Shown here in pieces: positions 6,934-15,084 of a stretch of DNA of 20,008 nucleotides. Every line of letters starts with the position of its first letter. Positions within the stretch are counted from its first letter, which is position 1. A program made the translations under genes and the position numbers. Source of the DNA: Flavobacteriales bacterium (GTDB lineage: Bacteria > Bacteroidota > Bacteroidia > Flavobacteriales_F > PHOS-HE28); the NCBI GenBank assembly GCA_016710685.1, contig JADJVC010000008.1:1-20008 (forward strand). The letters run 5' to 3'. A model generated the notes under the pieces. It was not told the DNA's origin. It made no database searches and saw only the letters and a program-made list of their open reading frames with translations.

Positions 6934-7699
6934 CATGGGCGGCAGTGTGAACCCCTTGGTGCCTGGCGTGCATTACTTCGTACGCATACGCACCAACGTA
7001 GGCGGGCCATTGGCCTCCGCGAAATACGGCCCGGGCTGCGAAATGGGCATGAGCGCTGCAGCGGTAGTGCATTGTTCGCAGCTCATCAACGGAACACTTT
7101 ACGGCCATAGCTGTAACGAAACGCGCGCCTTCGGTAGCTCGTCTTACAGCTTCATCTATGCCACACCGGTGTTGGGTGCCTCAGCGTACACCTTCCACAT
7201 CTACATCCCCGGAGAACCGACCGCTCTTGACACGGTGATCACCCGCGGCACATACACGCTCCAGCTAAAGTGGCCCGGCACGCCGATGGCCAATGGCAGC
7301 ACCTACAACGTGGATGTGAAGACCACGGTGAACGGGATGCAGAGCAATTACTGCCTGCCTTTCTGCAACATTACCATCGACAACACCTTCACTGGAACGG
7401 GTGGCCAACTGACGCAAGTGGACGGCAGCTTCAATGGTGACGTGCGGATGTGGCCGAACCCTGTGGCGGATGGCCGCGTGAACTTTGCCCTCAACGACCT
7501 TGCGGAAGTAGACCAGCAGATCCAGCTTGACCTGTACGACATGTACGGCAGGAAGGTGCTGGCCCGTGACTACGGCAACAGCGGCAATAGCTTCAGCACG
7601 GTGCTGGAACTGCCAAGCGAAGTGACCAGCGGTGTGTACTTGGTGCACATCACGGTGAACGGTGTTACCACGGTCCAGCGGTTGAGCGTGGTGCGGTAA
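6425..7699 (+). repeat. Tail block shared by gene 2 and gene 3 (copy in gene 2)
   Basis: The final 1,275 bases of gene 2 correspond to 16350-17284 of gene 3, with very high DNA similarity by eye, including long identical stretches in the last 200 bases. The gene 2 copy has an additional 342-base Fn3-like unit at 6998-7339. The terminators that follow share the same core, so the similarity continues past the stop codon. Confidence 0.9.
6890..7699 (+). CDS. Gene 2, Fn3-like units and T9SS type A sorting domain
   Basis: 269 codons to the gene's TAA. It contains the rest of the first Fn3-like unit (PLVPGVHYFVRIRTNVGGPL) and a full second unit (SSSYSFIYATPVLGASAYTF, YTLQLKWPGTPMANGSTYNV). The T9SS tail begins near 7445 with RMWPNPVADGRVNFALNDL, continues LDLYDMYGRKVLARDYGNSG and ends GVYLVHITVNGVTTVQRLSV plus VR. 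The WPNP entry, the central LYDMYGRKV strand and the final basic VR match TIGR04183-type signals. The tail is nearly the same as that of gene 3. This stretch is a 3' piece of the gene, so the initial codon is not a real start. Confidence 0.85.
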   Translation: MRSIIKPSASMLFIDMGGSVNPLVPGVHYFVRIRTNVGGPLASAKYGPGCEMGMSAAAVVHCSQLINGTLYGHSCNETRAFGSSSYSFIYATPVLGASAYTFHIYIPGEPTALDTVITRGTYTLQLKWPGTPMANGSTYNVDVKTTVNGMQSNYCLPFCNITIDNTFTGTGGQLTQVDGSFNGDVRMWPNPVADGRVNFALNDLAEVDQQIQLDLYDMYGRKVLARDYGNSGNSFSTVLELPSEVTSGVYLVHITVNGVTTVQRLSVVR

Positions 7700-7753
7700 T
7701 TCCCCTCAGTGTCTTCCGCCGAATGGCGTAGACACTGAGCAACAACACAAATG

Positions 7754-7789
7754 CAAGAAAGCCCCGGCGGAAGCGCCGGGGCTTTCTTG
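7754..7789 (+). terminator. Rho-independent terminator after gene 2
   Basis: A perfect 16-bp stem (7754-7769 with 7774-7789) with a GAAG loop lies 54 bases after the gene 2 stop. The 3' side ends in TTTCTTG and is followed by T residues. It shares the AGCCCCGGCG core with the terminators after genes 1 and 3. Confidence 0.95.
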
Positions 7790-7801
7790 TTTCAACCACG
7801 A

Positions 7802-7833
7802 TTTGACAATCTGCCAATTTTCGGCTAACGTTG
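7802..7833 (+). promoter_or_regulatory. Candidate promoter of gene 3
   Basis: TTTG at 7802-7805 and TAACGTTG at 7826-7833 are separated by 20 bases, which fits the Bacteroidota -33/-7 consensus (TTTG, TAnnTTTG) with one mismatch. It lies just after the gene 2 terminator and would give a leader of about 250 bases before the ATG at 8090. The gene 2 upstream region has a similar element. Confidence 0.5.
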
Positions 7834-8089
7834 CAAGCCAACCATCCAATAAAAGGGTAAACCAAGCTTAAACGCACCTTGCAAAAAAAAGTTTCAACAA
7901 ACAGGCAACCCTTTCAAAAAAACTTCGTCTACCTGTACCGGCCATGCTCTTGTCGGCCCAATCCGTTGCCTCATCGAAAACCACGCTACCAACTTTGACC
8001 TGCGAGCAACTACCCTGAAAAGGTTGGCCAGCGCGGCACCAGCATTACCACCCACCTACCCCAACTTGCAAACCCAAACCCCTGCCCAA
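7834..8089 (+). other. Leader region before gene 3
   Basis: About 255 bases without a supported gene. It has an A-rich part (an 8-A run at 7884-7891, another A run at 7917-7923) and a C-rich part just before the ATG. The frame of gene 3 is open back to a TTG at 8024, but that would put about 22 residues before the signal peptide, so I take it as untranslated. No Shine-Dalgarno sequence is present. Confidence 0.45.
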
Positions 8090-11000
8090 ATGAGAAACCC
8101 TACTCTGAGTGTATCCCCACGCCGAACGGCAAGGTGGCGTAATGGACTGCTCGGCCTGGCTGCCGCGCTGTTCATGGCTCCTACAGCAAACGCCCAAGTG
8201 AGTGCCTACTCCTTTGGGTCGGCAGCAGGAACTTTTACAGCGTTAACTAGTCCAACGCTACTTACGGGAACCGCAAGTCAAGATTCGTATGCGTCTGCAG
8301 TAACGAACATTGGATTCACCTTCAATTTCGATGGTACGAACTACACGCAATTCTCTGCCTCTTCCAATGGCTGGGTGCGTTTAGGAGGTACAATTGCAAG
8401 TGCATTTACCACGACGCCGATCAGTACTGCAAGTAACGGACCGGCAATTGCTTTTTTGTCACGAGATGCCAAAACTGGTCCTGCTGGTATTACTTACTTG
8501 CTGTCAGGCGCTCTTGGCAGTCAAGTGCTTACCATTGAATACTTGGCCTATCAGGTTAACTGGAGTAGCACGACTAACCTGATGGATGTTCAGGTCAAGC
8601 TATTTGAAGGCACCAACGCAATTCAAATTGTCTATGGAACTACAGCAAGGGCTACTACTTACACGGGCCAAGTCGGAATTGTTGGAACTGCTGTAACTGC
8701 AGGTTTCTGGAATAACAGAACAACTACGACCAATTGGGCAGCAACAACTGCAGGAACTGCAAACAGCAGCACAATGACTTGGAGTTCTACCGTTGGACCT
8801 ACTTCTGGTCTAACCTATACATGGAACCCACCTGCTCCATGTGCTGGCACTCCTACACCCGGCCCTACTACGGGACCAACTTCAGTTGGATCTGGCGATG
8901 CATTCAGTTTAGGCCTTCAGAATACGACTCCCGGAACTGGCGTTACTTACCAATGGCAAGTGAGCACCACATCAGCTGTAGCTGGATTTTCACCCGTGGC
9001 TATTGGAGGAACCTCGGCGACATTGTCGACAAGCCAAACCGCACAGAGTTGGTACTACTGCAACGTTACCTGTGCCGGCAATACCACAGCCAGTGGTGTG
9101 AAGCAGGTGAATATGGGCTATTGTGTCCCTACATATACAAACGCAGGCGACTACATCTCCAATTTCTCAACAACCGGTGGCGCCACCAACATTACCAATG
9201 CGAGCGGCGCTGCATCACCTGGGAACTACGGAGATTTCACGGCCATGGCGGTTAGTGCCTCGGCGAGCACCTCGTTCAATTTCAGCACCACGTATGTGGG
9301 TGGTGCCAATGGTGTGCGGATCTGGGTGGATTGGAACCAGAATCTGATATTTGAGACCGGCGAAAGCGTTTTCTATTTGGCGAATTCCAATGCCACGAAA
9401 ACCGGGACCATCACCGTACCAGGGGGAACGCCACAAGGCAACTACCGCATGCGCGTACGCGCTCAGTACGGCAGCACTGTGGACCCCACTGCCTGCGGGG
9501 TGTTGGCTTATGGTGAAGCAGAGGACTATACGGTATCCGTGCTGGCACCTCCATCGTGCCTTGCCCCAAGCGCATTAACGGCATCAGCAACCGCAACGGG
9601 TGGAATCCTTGGCTGGACCGCGAACGGAACCGCGACGGTTTGGGATTTGGAAATTGGCCCTTCCGGTTTTACACCTACCGGAACCCCTACCGTTAACGAT
9701 GTTGCTGCAAACCCATCCCCCTTGACAGGAGGCACGGCAAATACCAACTACCAATTTTACGTACGTTCCGATTGCGGCATGGACAATACGAATACCAGCA
9801 CATGGACCGGTCCCTTTGCCTTTTACACCGGGTATTGCACGCCTGCACCTAGCTCTGTAGACGGGTCAGGCATTACGAACGTGTCCTTTAGCACGGTGAA
9901 TAATACCACGGGTGCGGAAACGGGCAATTATGGAGACTATACAGCCATGATCGGCAACATTGCCCAAAGCACGACCGTCACCGTTAACATTACATACACG
10001 ACCGGGTTCACCTATGGTACGAAGATCTGGGTGGATTGGAACAACGACCTCGACTTCAATGATGTAGGCGAGGAGGTGTATTCCGGCGAATCCTTGGCTA
10101 CTTCGCCGACCACATTAGTCGCAACTTTCGCAGTAGGCACCAACTCGTTGGGCCAGCACCGTATGCGAATCGGTGGTGCGGACAGCGGAACATTGATTCC
10201 TTGCTATACAGGCACCTACGGCTCCTACGAGGACTACACCGTTAACGTAACAGCTCCTCCTGCTTGCATAGCGCCTACGGCACTAACAGCAACCGGCATA
10301 ACCGCTACTAGCGCAAACCTTGGTTGGACCGCGAATGGAACAGGTACCGCATGGGACATCGAGATCGGAGTTACAGGCTTTGTGCCTACGGGAACCCCGT
10401 CTTTCAATGATGTCACCAGCAACCCATACGCTTGGACCGGGGGTGCAGCCACTACCACTTACCAATTCTATGTCCGCACCGATTGCGGCATGGACAACAC
10501 CGCCACCAGCGCATGGGCGGGTCCGTTCAGCTTTACAACTCCTTGCGCTACCATAGTGCCGACCTTCCCTTACACCGTGCCATTCACCACTGCAGCAGCA
10601 CCAAACACACCACCTACGTGCTGGTCCAACCCATTGGCCAGCGGGGGTGAGCAATGGCGAATTGCTACGACGACTCCTTTAACGGGCAATTATCCCCCAT
10701 CCGTGGCGGACCATACGAGCGGAACCGGCGCATTGGCTTGGCTCGATGGTTCGGCTGACATTCTTCCAAACCAGTTGATCACGCCGCTCATCGATATTTC
10801 CGCGTTGCCATCTGCAACTGTCGGTTTCTGGTTCCTCTCCAACAACACGACCAACACCGTCCTCCACACCATTAAGATGGATGTATGGAACGGTACGGCA
10901 TGGGTGAACATGATCACCTACGCGGGAAATTCTGCGAGCTGGGTTGAACTTTCCGGGATTGTGCCCGGTGGCATCCCGTCAGTAACAAACTTCCGGATCG

Positions 11001-12490
11001 TGGGCGTTGCGGACCCACTCGGAACATCCTCGGGAAATTACTTCTACAACGATTTGTTCGTAGATGATTTCTTCATAAAGGCGACTCCGACTTGCCCTGC
11101 CCCGAACGCGTTGACCGCTACCAGCGTGACCTCCACTGGTGCAGCCTTGGGTTGGACGGAAACCGGAAGTGCTACAGCTTGGGACTTGGAAATCGGCATC
11201 AATGGCTTTGTGCCATCGGGTACGCCGACTGCCAATGATGTTGGTGCCAATCCTTACACCTGGGCAGGTGGTACGGCCAACACGACCTATCAATTCTACG
11301 TTCGCGCCGATTGCGGTATGGACAATGTGGATGTGAGCACCTGGACGGGTCCGTTCAGCTTCACTACCCCATGCGCTGCATTCTCCGTACCCTTCCAAGA
11401 GGGCTTCAACTCAGCCTCCACCACGCAAAGCTGCTGGACCGTGTTGAACGTGAACAACGATGTGGACCTGTGGAACATGGATTACACGGGTTATGCATCC
11501 GAAGGCGACCAATCCGCCGGTATGTACACGGATTTCAATTCGGGAGCAAATGACGATTATTTGATCTCACCGGCCATTACCCTCACGGGGACTGAACGGT
11601 TACGCTTCAAGTATCGCGTCCGTTCCTCCGGGGAGCCCAATGACTTTGAAGTGCTGCTTTCCACCTCCGGAGCTGCACCGGCAAACTTCACCAATGTGTT
11701 GATGCCTTTGACCTCCTTCAGCAACACCACCTATGCTGAGCAGATCATCAGTCTTGCTGCTTACACCGGCACTGCGCGGATCGCGTTCCACGTGCCGCCG
11801 GGCGGCTTGGACGGTTACTATTTGTACATCGATGACGTGAATGTGGAGGTTATACCGTCCTGTCTCGTTCCTACCGCAGTGGCGGTAAGTGCGATTACCC
11901 AGACCAGTGCCAGTGTGGCATGGACCTGCACGAGCTGCACAGGCGATTACATCGTGGAATACGGTGCAACCGGCTTCACGCCCGGCACCGGTGCCACTGC
12001 AGGTGTAGGTGGAACGATCTGGACGGGATCGCCCGTAGCAGGAAGTCCGGTCACCCTCACGGGATTGACCTCAGCAACCGGGTACAGTGTTGTCGTACGT
12101 GAACACTGCTCTGGATTGGATTACAGCGTGAACAGTGCCATTACGAACTTCTTCACCGCTTGTGGAACGTTCAGTGTGCCCTTCCAGGAAGGCTTCAACT
12201 CCGCTAGCACCACGCAAAATTGCTGGACCGTGTTGAACGTGAATGGCGATGCTGACCTGTGGAACATGGATTACACGGGCTATGCCTCAGAAGGCGACCA
12301 ATCCGCTGGTATGTACACGGATTTCAACTCAGGTGCAAATGACGATTGGTTGATCTCACCGGCCATTACCCTCACGGGGACCGAGCGCCTACGCTTCAAG
12401 TACCGCGTCCGTTCCTCCGGGGAGCCCAATGACTTTGAAGTGCTGCTATCCACTTCGGGGCAACACCCGCCAGTTTCACCAACGTGTTGA
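8090..12490 (+). CDS. Gene 3, N-terminal 1,460 codons: signal peptide, GEVED/Fn3/anchor-J chain
   Basis: The start is ATG 8090, because MRNPTLSVSPRRTARWRNG plus a hydrophobic core and a TANA-Q cleavage site (residue 35/36) make a good signal peptide; a TTG at 8024 in the same frame would bury it. Residues 36-270 are the N-terminal domain shared with gene 2, and 270-343 an Ig-like unit. GEVED domains lie at residues 344-484 and 582-720, each with an IWVDWN core and an ending of the type EDYTV. Fn3-like units follow each (485-581, 721-820). A jelly roll spans about 820-1002, Fn3 1003-1097, an anchor-J domain 1097-1255, Fn3 1256-1360, and the start of a repeat anchor-J from 1362. This 4.4-kb frame is unbroken up to about 12459, where one missing base ends it; the duplicate copy at 11670 shows the correct reading. 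Confidence 0.9.
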   Translation: MRNPTLSVSPRRTARWRNGLLGLAAALFMAPTANAQVSAYSFGSAAGTFTALTSPTLLTGTASQDSYASAVTNIGFTFNFDGTNYTQFSASSNGWVRLGGTIASAFTTTPISTASNGPAIAFLSRDAKTGPAGITYLLSGALGSQVLTIEYLAYQVNWSSTTNLMDVQVKLFEGTNAIQIVYGTTARATTYTGQVGIVGTAVTAGFWNNRTTTTNWAATTAGTANSSTMTWSSTVGPTSGLTYTWNPPAPCAGTPTPGPTTGPTSVGSGDAFSLGLQNTTPGTGVTYQWQVSTTSAVAGFSPVAIGGTSATLSTSQTAQSWYYCNVTCAGNTTASGVKQVNMGYCVPTYTNAGDYISNFSTTGGATNITNASGAASPGNYGDFTAMAVSASASTSFNFSTTYVGGANGVRIWVDWNQNLIFETGESVFYLANSNATKTGTITVPGGTPQGNYRMRVRAQYGSTVDPTACGVLAYGEAEDYTVSVLAPPSCLAPSALTASATATGGILGWTANGTATVWDLEIGPSGFTPTGTPTVNDVAANPSPLTGGTANTNYQFYVRSDCGMDNTNTSTWTGPFAFYTGYCTPAPSSVDGSGITNVSFSTVNNTTGAETGNYGDYTAMIGNIAQSTTVTVNITYTTGFTYGTKIWVDWNNDLDFNDVGEEVYSGESLATSPTTLVATFAVGTNSLGQHRMRIGGADSGTLIPCYTGTYGSYEDYTVNVTAPPACIAPTALTATGITATSANLGWTANGTGTAWDIEIGVTGFVPTGTPSFNDVTSNPYAWTGGAATTTYQFYVRTDCGMDNTATSAWAGPFSFTTPCATIVPTFPYTVPFTTAAAPNTPPTCWSNPLASGGEQWRIATTTPLTGNYPPSVADHTSGTGALAWLDGSADILPNQLITPLIDISALPSATVGFWFLSNNTTNTVLHTIKMDVWNGTAWVNMITYAGNSASWVELSGIVPGGIPSVTNFRIVGVADPLGTSSGNYFYNDLFVDDFFIKATPTCPAPNALTATSVTSTGAALGWTETGSATAWDLEIGINGFVPSGTPTANDVGANPYTWAGGTANTTYQFYVRADCGMDNVDVSTWTGPFSFTTPCAAFSVPFQEGFNSASTTQSCWTVLNVNNDVDLWNMDYTGYASEGDQSAGMYTDFNSGANDDYLISPAITLTGTERLRFKYRVRSSGEPNDFEVLLSTSGAAPANFTNVLMPLTSFSNTTYAEQIISLAAYTGTARIAFHVPPGGLDGYYLYIDDVNVEVIPSCLVPTAVAVSAITQTSASVAWTCTSCTGDYIVEYGATGFTPGTGATAGVGGTIWTGSPVAGSPVTLTGLTSATGYSVVVREHCSGLDYSVNSAITNFFTACGTFSVPFQEGFNSASTTQNCWTVLNVNGDADLWNMDYTGYASEGDQSAGMYTDFNSGANDDWLISPAITLTGTERLRFKYRVRSSGEPNDFEVLLSTSGQHPPVSPTC
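9119..9541 (+). other. GEVED domain 1 (within gene 3)
   Basis: It starts YCVPTYTNAGDYISNFS, has the central VRIWVDWNQNLIFETGESVF and a GNYRMRVRAQYG strand, and ends YGEAEDYTVSV. The EDYTV ending after a Gly/Glu-rich loop and the WVDWN core define this extracellular family, found in Bacteroidota and Vibrio-type secreted proteins. The function of the domain itself is not established. Confidence 0.85.
9833..10249 (+). other. GEVED domain 2 (within gene 3)
   Basis: A second copy begins YCTPAPSSVDGSGITNVSFS, contains TKIWVDWNNDLDFNDVGEEV and QHRMRIGGADSG, and ends YGSYEDYTVNV. Together with the following Fn3-like unit it forms the second of two GEVED-Fn3 pairs, so the pair was duplicated as a block and has since diverged. 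Confidence 0.85.
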
Positions 12491-12968
12491 TGCCATTGAC
12501 CTCCTTCAGCAACACCACCTATGCTGAGCAGATCATAAGTCTTGCTGCTTACACCGGCACTGCGCAGATCGCATTCCACGTTCCATCAGGTGGCTTGGAC
12601 GGGTATTACCTTTACATCGATGATGTGAATGTTGAGACCATTCCGACCTGTCTCGTTCCTACCGCAGTGGCGGTAAGTGCGATCACCCAGACCAGTGCCA
12701 GTGTGGCCTGGACCTGCACGAGCTGCGTTGGCAACTACATTGTGGAATACGGAACAACCGGCTTCACGCCCGGCACCGGTGCCACTGAGGCGTTGGTGGA
12801 ACCATCTGGACGGGATCACCCGTTGCAGGCAGCCCTGTTACGATCACGGGTTTGTCCGCGTCAACTGGGTACAGTGTTTACGTGCGTGAACATTGCTCCG
12901 GAGTGAATTACAGCTTCAATAGCAGTGTTGCGAACTTCGCAACCCTGTGCGGAACGGTGAACGTCCCT
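11393..12968 (+). repeat. 789-base tandem duplication of an anchor-J plus Fn3 block in gene 3
   Basis: VPFQEGFNSASTTQSCWTVL at 11390 and VPFQEGFNSASTTQNCWTVL at 12179 start blocks exactly 789 bases (263 codons) apart. Both continue with MDYTGYASEGDQSAGMYTDF, then DDYLISPAI or DDWLISPAI, IDDVNVE and the Fn3 unit with VREHCSG. Copy 1 is 11393-12181 and is open throughout. Copy 2 is 12182 to about 12968 and lacks single bases near 12459 and 12786. By eye the two are very close in DNA, with mostly silent differences. Confidence 0.92.
12484..12906 (+). CDS. Gene 3, second duplicate block, middle part
   Basis: It continues the second anchor-J copy (LMPLTSFSNTTYAEQIISLA, GGLDGYYLYIDDVNVETIPT) into the Fn3 unit (SASVAWTCTSCVGNYIVEYG, TGFTPGTGAT). 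Real coding in this frame ends at about 12786, where copy 1 reads TAGVGGTIWTG but here one base is missing; the rest to the stop is out of frame. The frame joins the preceding one by restoring one base near 12459, which turns QHPPVSPTC into ATPASFTNV. Confidence 0.8.
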   Translation: MLMPLTSFSNTTYAEQIISLAAYTGTAQIAFHVPSGGLDGYYLYIDDVNVETIPTCLVPTAVAVSAITQTSASVAWTCTSCVGNYIVEYGTTGFTPGTGATEALVEPSGRDHPLQAALLRSRVCPRQLGTVFTCVNIAPE

Positions 12969-13526
12969 TACACGCTCGATTTTGAAAGCGCGATTGTACC
13001 GGCCTTCCCGGCTTGCGTGGCTACGCAAACCGTGGGCAGTTCCAACGCTTGGACAGTGGCGAGCGCACCGAACGCGAGTTTCCCGTCCAAGACGGCTCGC
13101 TATTCCTACAACTACTACTATGATGCCGATGCCTGGTTCTTCACCGTGGGCATCAACCTCACCGCAGGTACAAGCTACACCGTTCGTTACCGTTACGGTA
13201 CGACCGGCTACGATGAGCGCTTGGAGGTGAAATACGGTACAACCGCAACGGCCGCCGGCATGAGCACCTTGGTGTTTGACCATGGCACATTCCAAACGAC
13301 TGGGGGCACAGCGACAAAGACCGCAAGCTTCACCGTACCGACAACGGGCGTTTACTACTTGGGTTGGCATTGCTACTCCCTGTATGACCAGAATTCCTTG
13401 TACGTGGACGACATTCTCGTGGATGTTTCACCTGCGTTGGACATGGGTGACAGCATTGGCAACACCAGCACCAAGCTGCTATGGGGCTGCCGAAACAGTT
13501 TCCGTAACCGTTACGAACCACGGTAG
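12787..13526 (+). CDS. Gene 3, end of duplicated Fn3 and a further jelly roll
   Basis: From about 12787 the frame reads GVGGTIWTGSPVAGSPVTIT and SASTGYSVYVREHCSGVNYS, the end of the duplicated Fn3 unit. After TLCGTVNVPYTLDFESAIVP comes another jelly roll (FPSKTARYSYNYYYDADAWF, GTSYTVRYRYGTTGYDERLE, YLGWHCYSLYDQNSLYVDDI). Its end, LVDVSPALDMG, links to a CARDB-like domain. The frame shifts at about 13450, after DMG; the paralogous junction at 14265 (ALDMGATALVAPA) shows that one base is missing. The last 25 codons before the TAG are out of frame. Confidence 0.8.
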
Positions 13527-15084
13527 CCAGCCGATCAACTTCGCGACAAATCCCGTTACGGTTACCACGAACGTTACTGGAATAACCACGGCAACCCTCA
13601 GCGCCACGGTGAATACGGGAACTTTGGCACCAGGCGGCACACAGAACGTGGCGATGAGCACCACCTTGGACATGAGCGCCGTTGGGACATACACGTTCAA
13701 TGCAAACACCACGGTTACCGGCGACGGTGAACCCAGCAACAACGCCATGGCAGCCGCCATGCGTGCGGTCACAGCAACTGTTGCGGTGCCATACACCCAG
13801 GACTTCAGTGCGAACACCTCCATTCCTACAGGATGGTCCGCAACTGGTTGGAGCGTTAGTTCCACTCATGGTCGCACGAACAACGGGCTCTACAAGGAAA
13901 TGTGGTCTTTCACCCCCTCCGGTCAATTCAACCTTCCCAAGCTTGGCCCCATCGGCGGTGCCATGACCTTGAAGTACGATTACCGCTTGGTGAACTATAG
14001 CAGCTATCCGGCAACGGCGCTGCCGAACAGTCCGGCTTGGGGAACCATCGATGTGCAGATCTCCACCGATTGCGGAGGTACTTACACCACGATCCAGAGC
14101 ATCAATCCCGCATCACACACATCAACTACGGGTTGGGCAACAAAGAACATTCCTTTAGCAGCGTATGCGGCAGGAACCATTCAGGTCCGTTTCGTTTCCA
14201 CCTGGACTGCAGGCGACTGGTATGCTGATTTCGACAACTTCGCTGTAATCGTTCCTCCGGCCTTGGACATGGGCGCAACAGCCTTGGTAGCGCCAGCTTC
14301 CGCAGGATGCTTCAGATCCAGCGAACCGGTTAGCGTGACCATCCAGAACTTGGGTTCCGCCACGATCGACTATGCCACAACTCCCGTAACGGTGAGTGCG
14401 GCAGTGAGCGGAACTGCGACTAACAGCTTCTCCGTGGTATTGAACACCGGCACATTGGCAGCAGGTGCAACGCAGAACGTGGCCATGGGCACTCAGGACA
14501 TGAGCGTAGTTGGCGCATACACGTTTACCGCGAGCACGAGTGTAACAGGTGATGCGGATGCCGGCAATGATGCCATGGCGCCGGCCAGCCGTACTACGAG
14601 CGCCCCAGCAACCGCCCTACCCTATACCGAGGATTTCACAGCAGGTGTAACTCCGGCAGGTTGGAACACGACCGGCTGGACAACCGGTACGAACACACAT
14701 GGTAACCCCTCCAATGGTCTGTACAAGAACATGTGGAGTTCCGGGATCAGTGGACAGTTCACGATGGTGAAACTCGGCCAAGTCGCAGCGAGCACATTAC
14801 TCACCTTCGACTACCGCTTGGTGAACTACACCTCGTATCCGGCCACCGCACTTCCGAACAGCCCGGCTTGGGGTACCATTAATGTGCAGGTATCCACGGA
14901 TTGCGGAGGAACTTTCAACACGTTCCAAAGCATTACGCCTGCAAACCACATTGCCAGCACGGCATGGGCCAATAAGGCCTACTCGTTGGCCGCTTATGCA
15001 GGTCAGGATGTCATCATCCGTTTCAATACCGCATGGACAACAGGTGACTACTACGTGGACTTCGACAACTTCAACATCGGTACC
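13447..15084 (+). repeat. Duplicated CARDB-like plus jelly-roll block in gene 3
   Basis: Two consecutive units, about 13438-14254 and 14263-15084 (unit length close to 820 bases), share the DMG start, the VSVT-NLGS type strand, NTGTLA-G-TQNVAM, the DYRLVNY-SYPATALPNSPAW core and the AYA-G...VRF or IRF end with DFDNF. Differences are spread over the whole unit, so the duplication is older than the 789-base one. Confidence 0.8.

Larger units (their letters stand above)
3704..7699 (+). other. Secreted gene 2 as a whole: about 1,330-codon T9SS modular surface protein with frame breaks
   Basis: From the ATG at 3704 to the TAA at 7697-7699, coherent protein pieces follow in order: signal peptide (3704-3817, split by a shift near 3755-3765), an N-terminal beta domain shared with gene 3 (3818-4430), a CARDB-like domain (about 4475-4760), an anchor-J jelly roll (about 4860-5360), an Ig/PKD-like unit (5370-5530), 71-codon repeats (5531-6410), the GDGI sandwich (6425-6720), two Fn3-like units (6770-7370) and a T9SS sorting tail (about 7435-7699). 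At least seven frame breaks occur. The gene lies between two strong terminators and has its own candidate promoter, so it is probably transcribed alone. The role is likely adhesion or matrix building at the cell surface; this is inferred from the architecture, and no enzymatic domain is visible. Confidence 0.8.

Noticed and set aside
8024..8089. TTG start upstream of gene 3
   Set aside because: It would put a Pro-rich segment of about 22 residues before a good signal peptide; ATG 8090 is the natural start.
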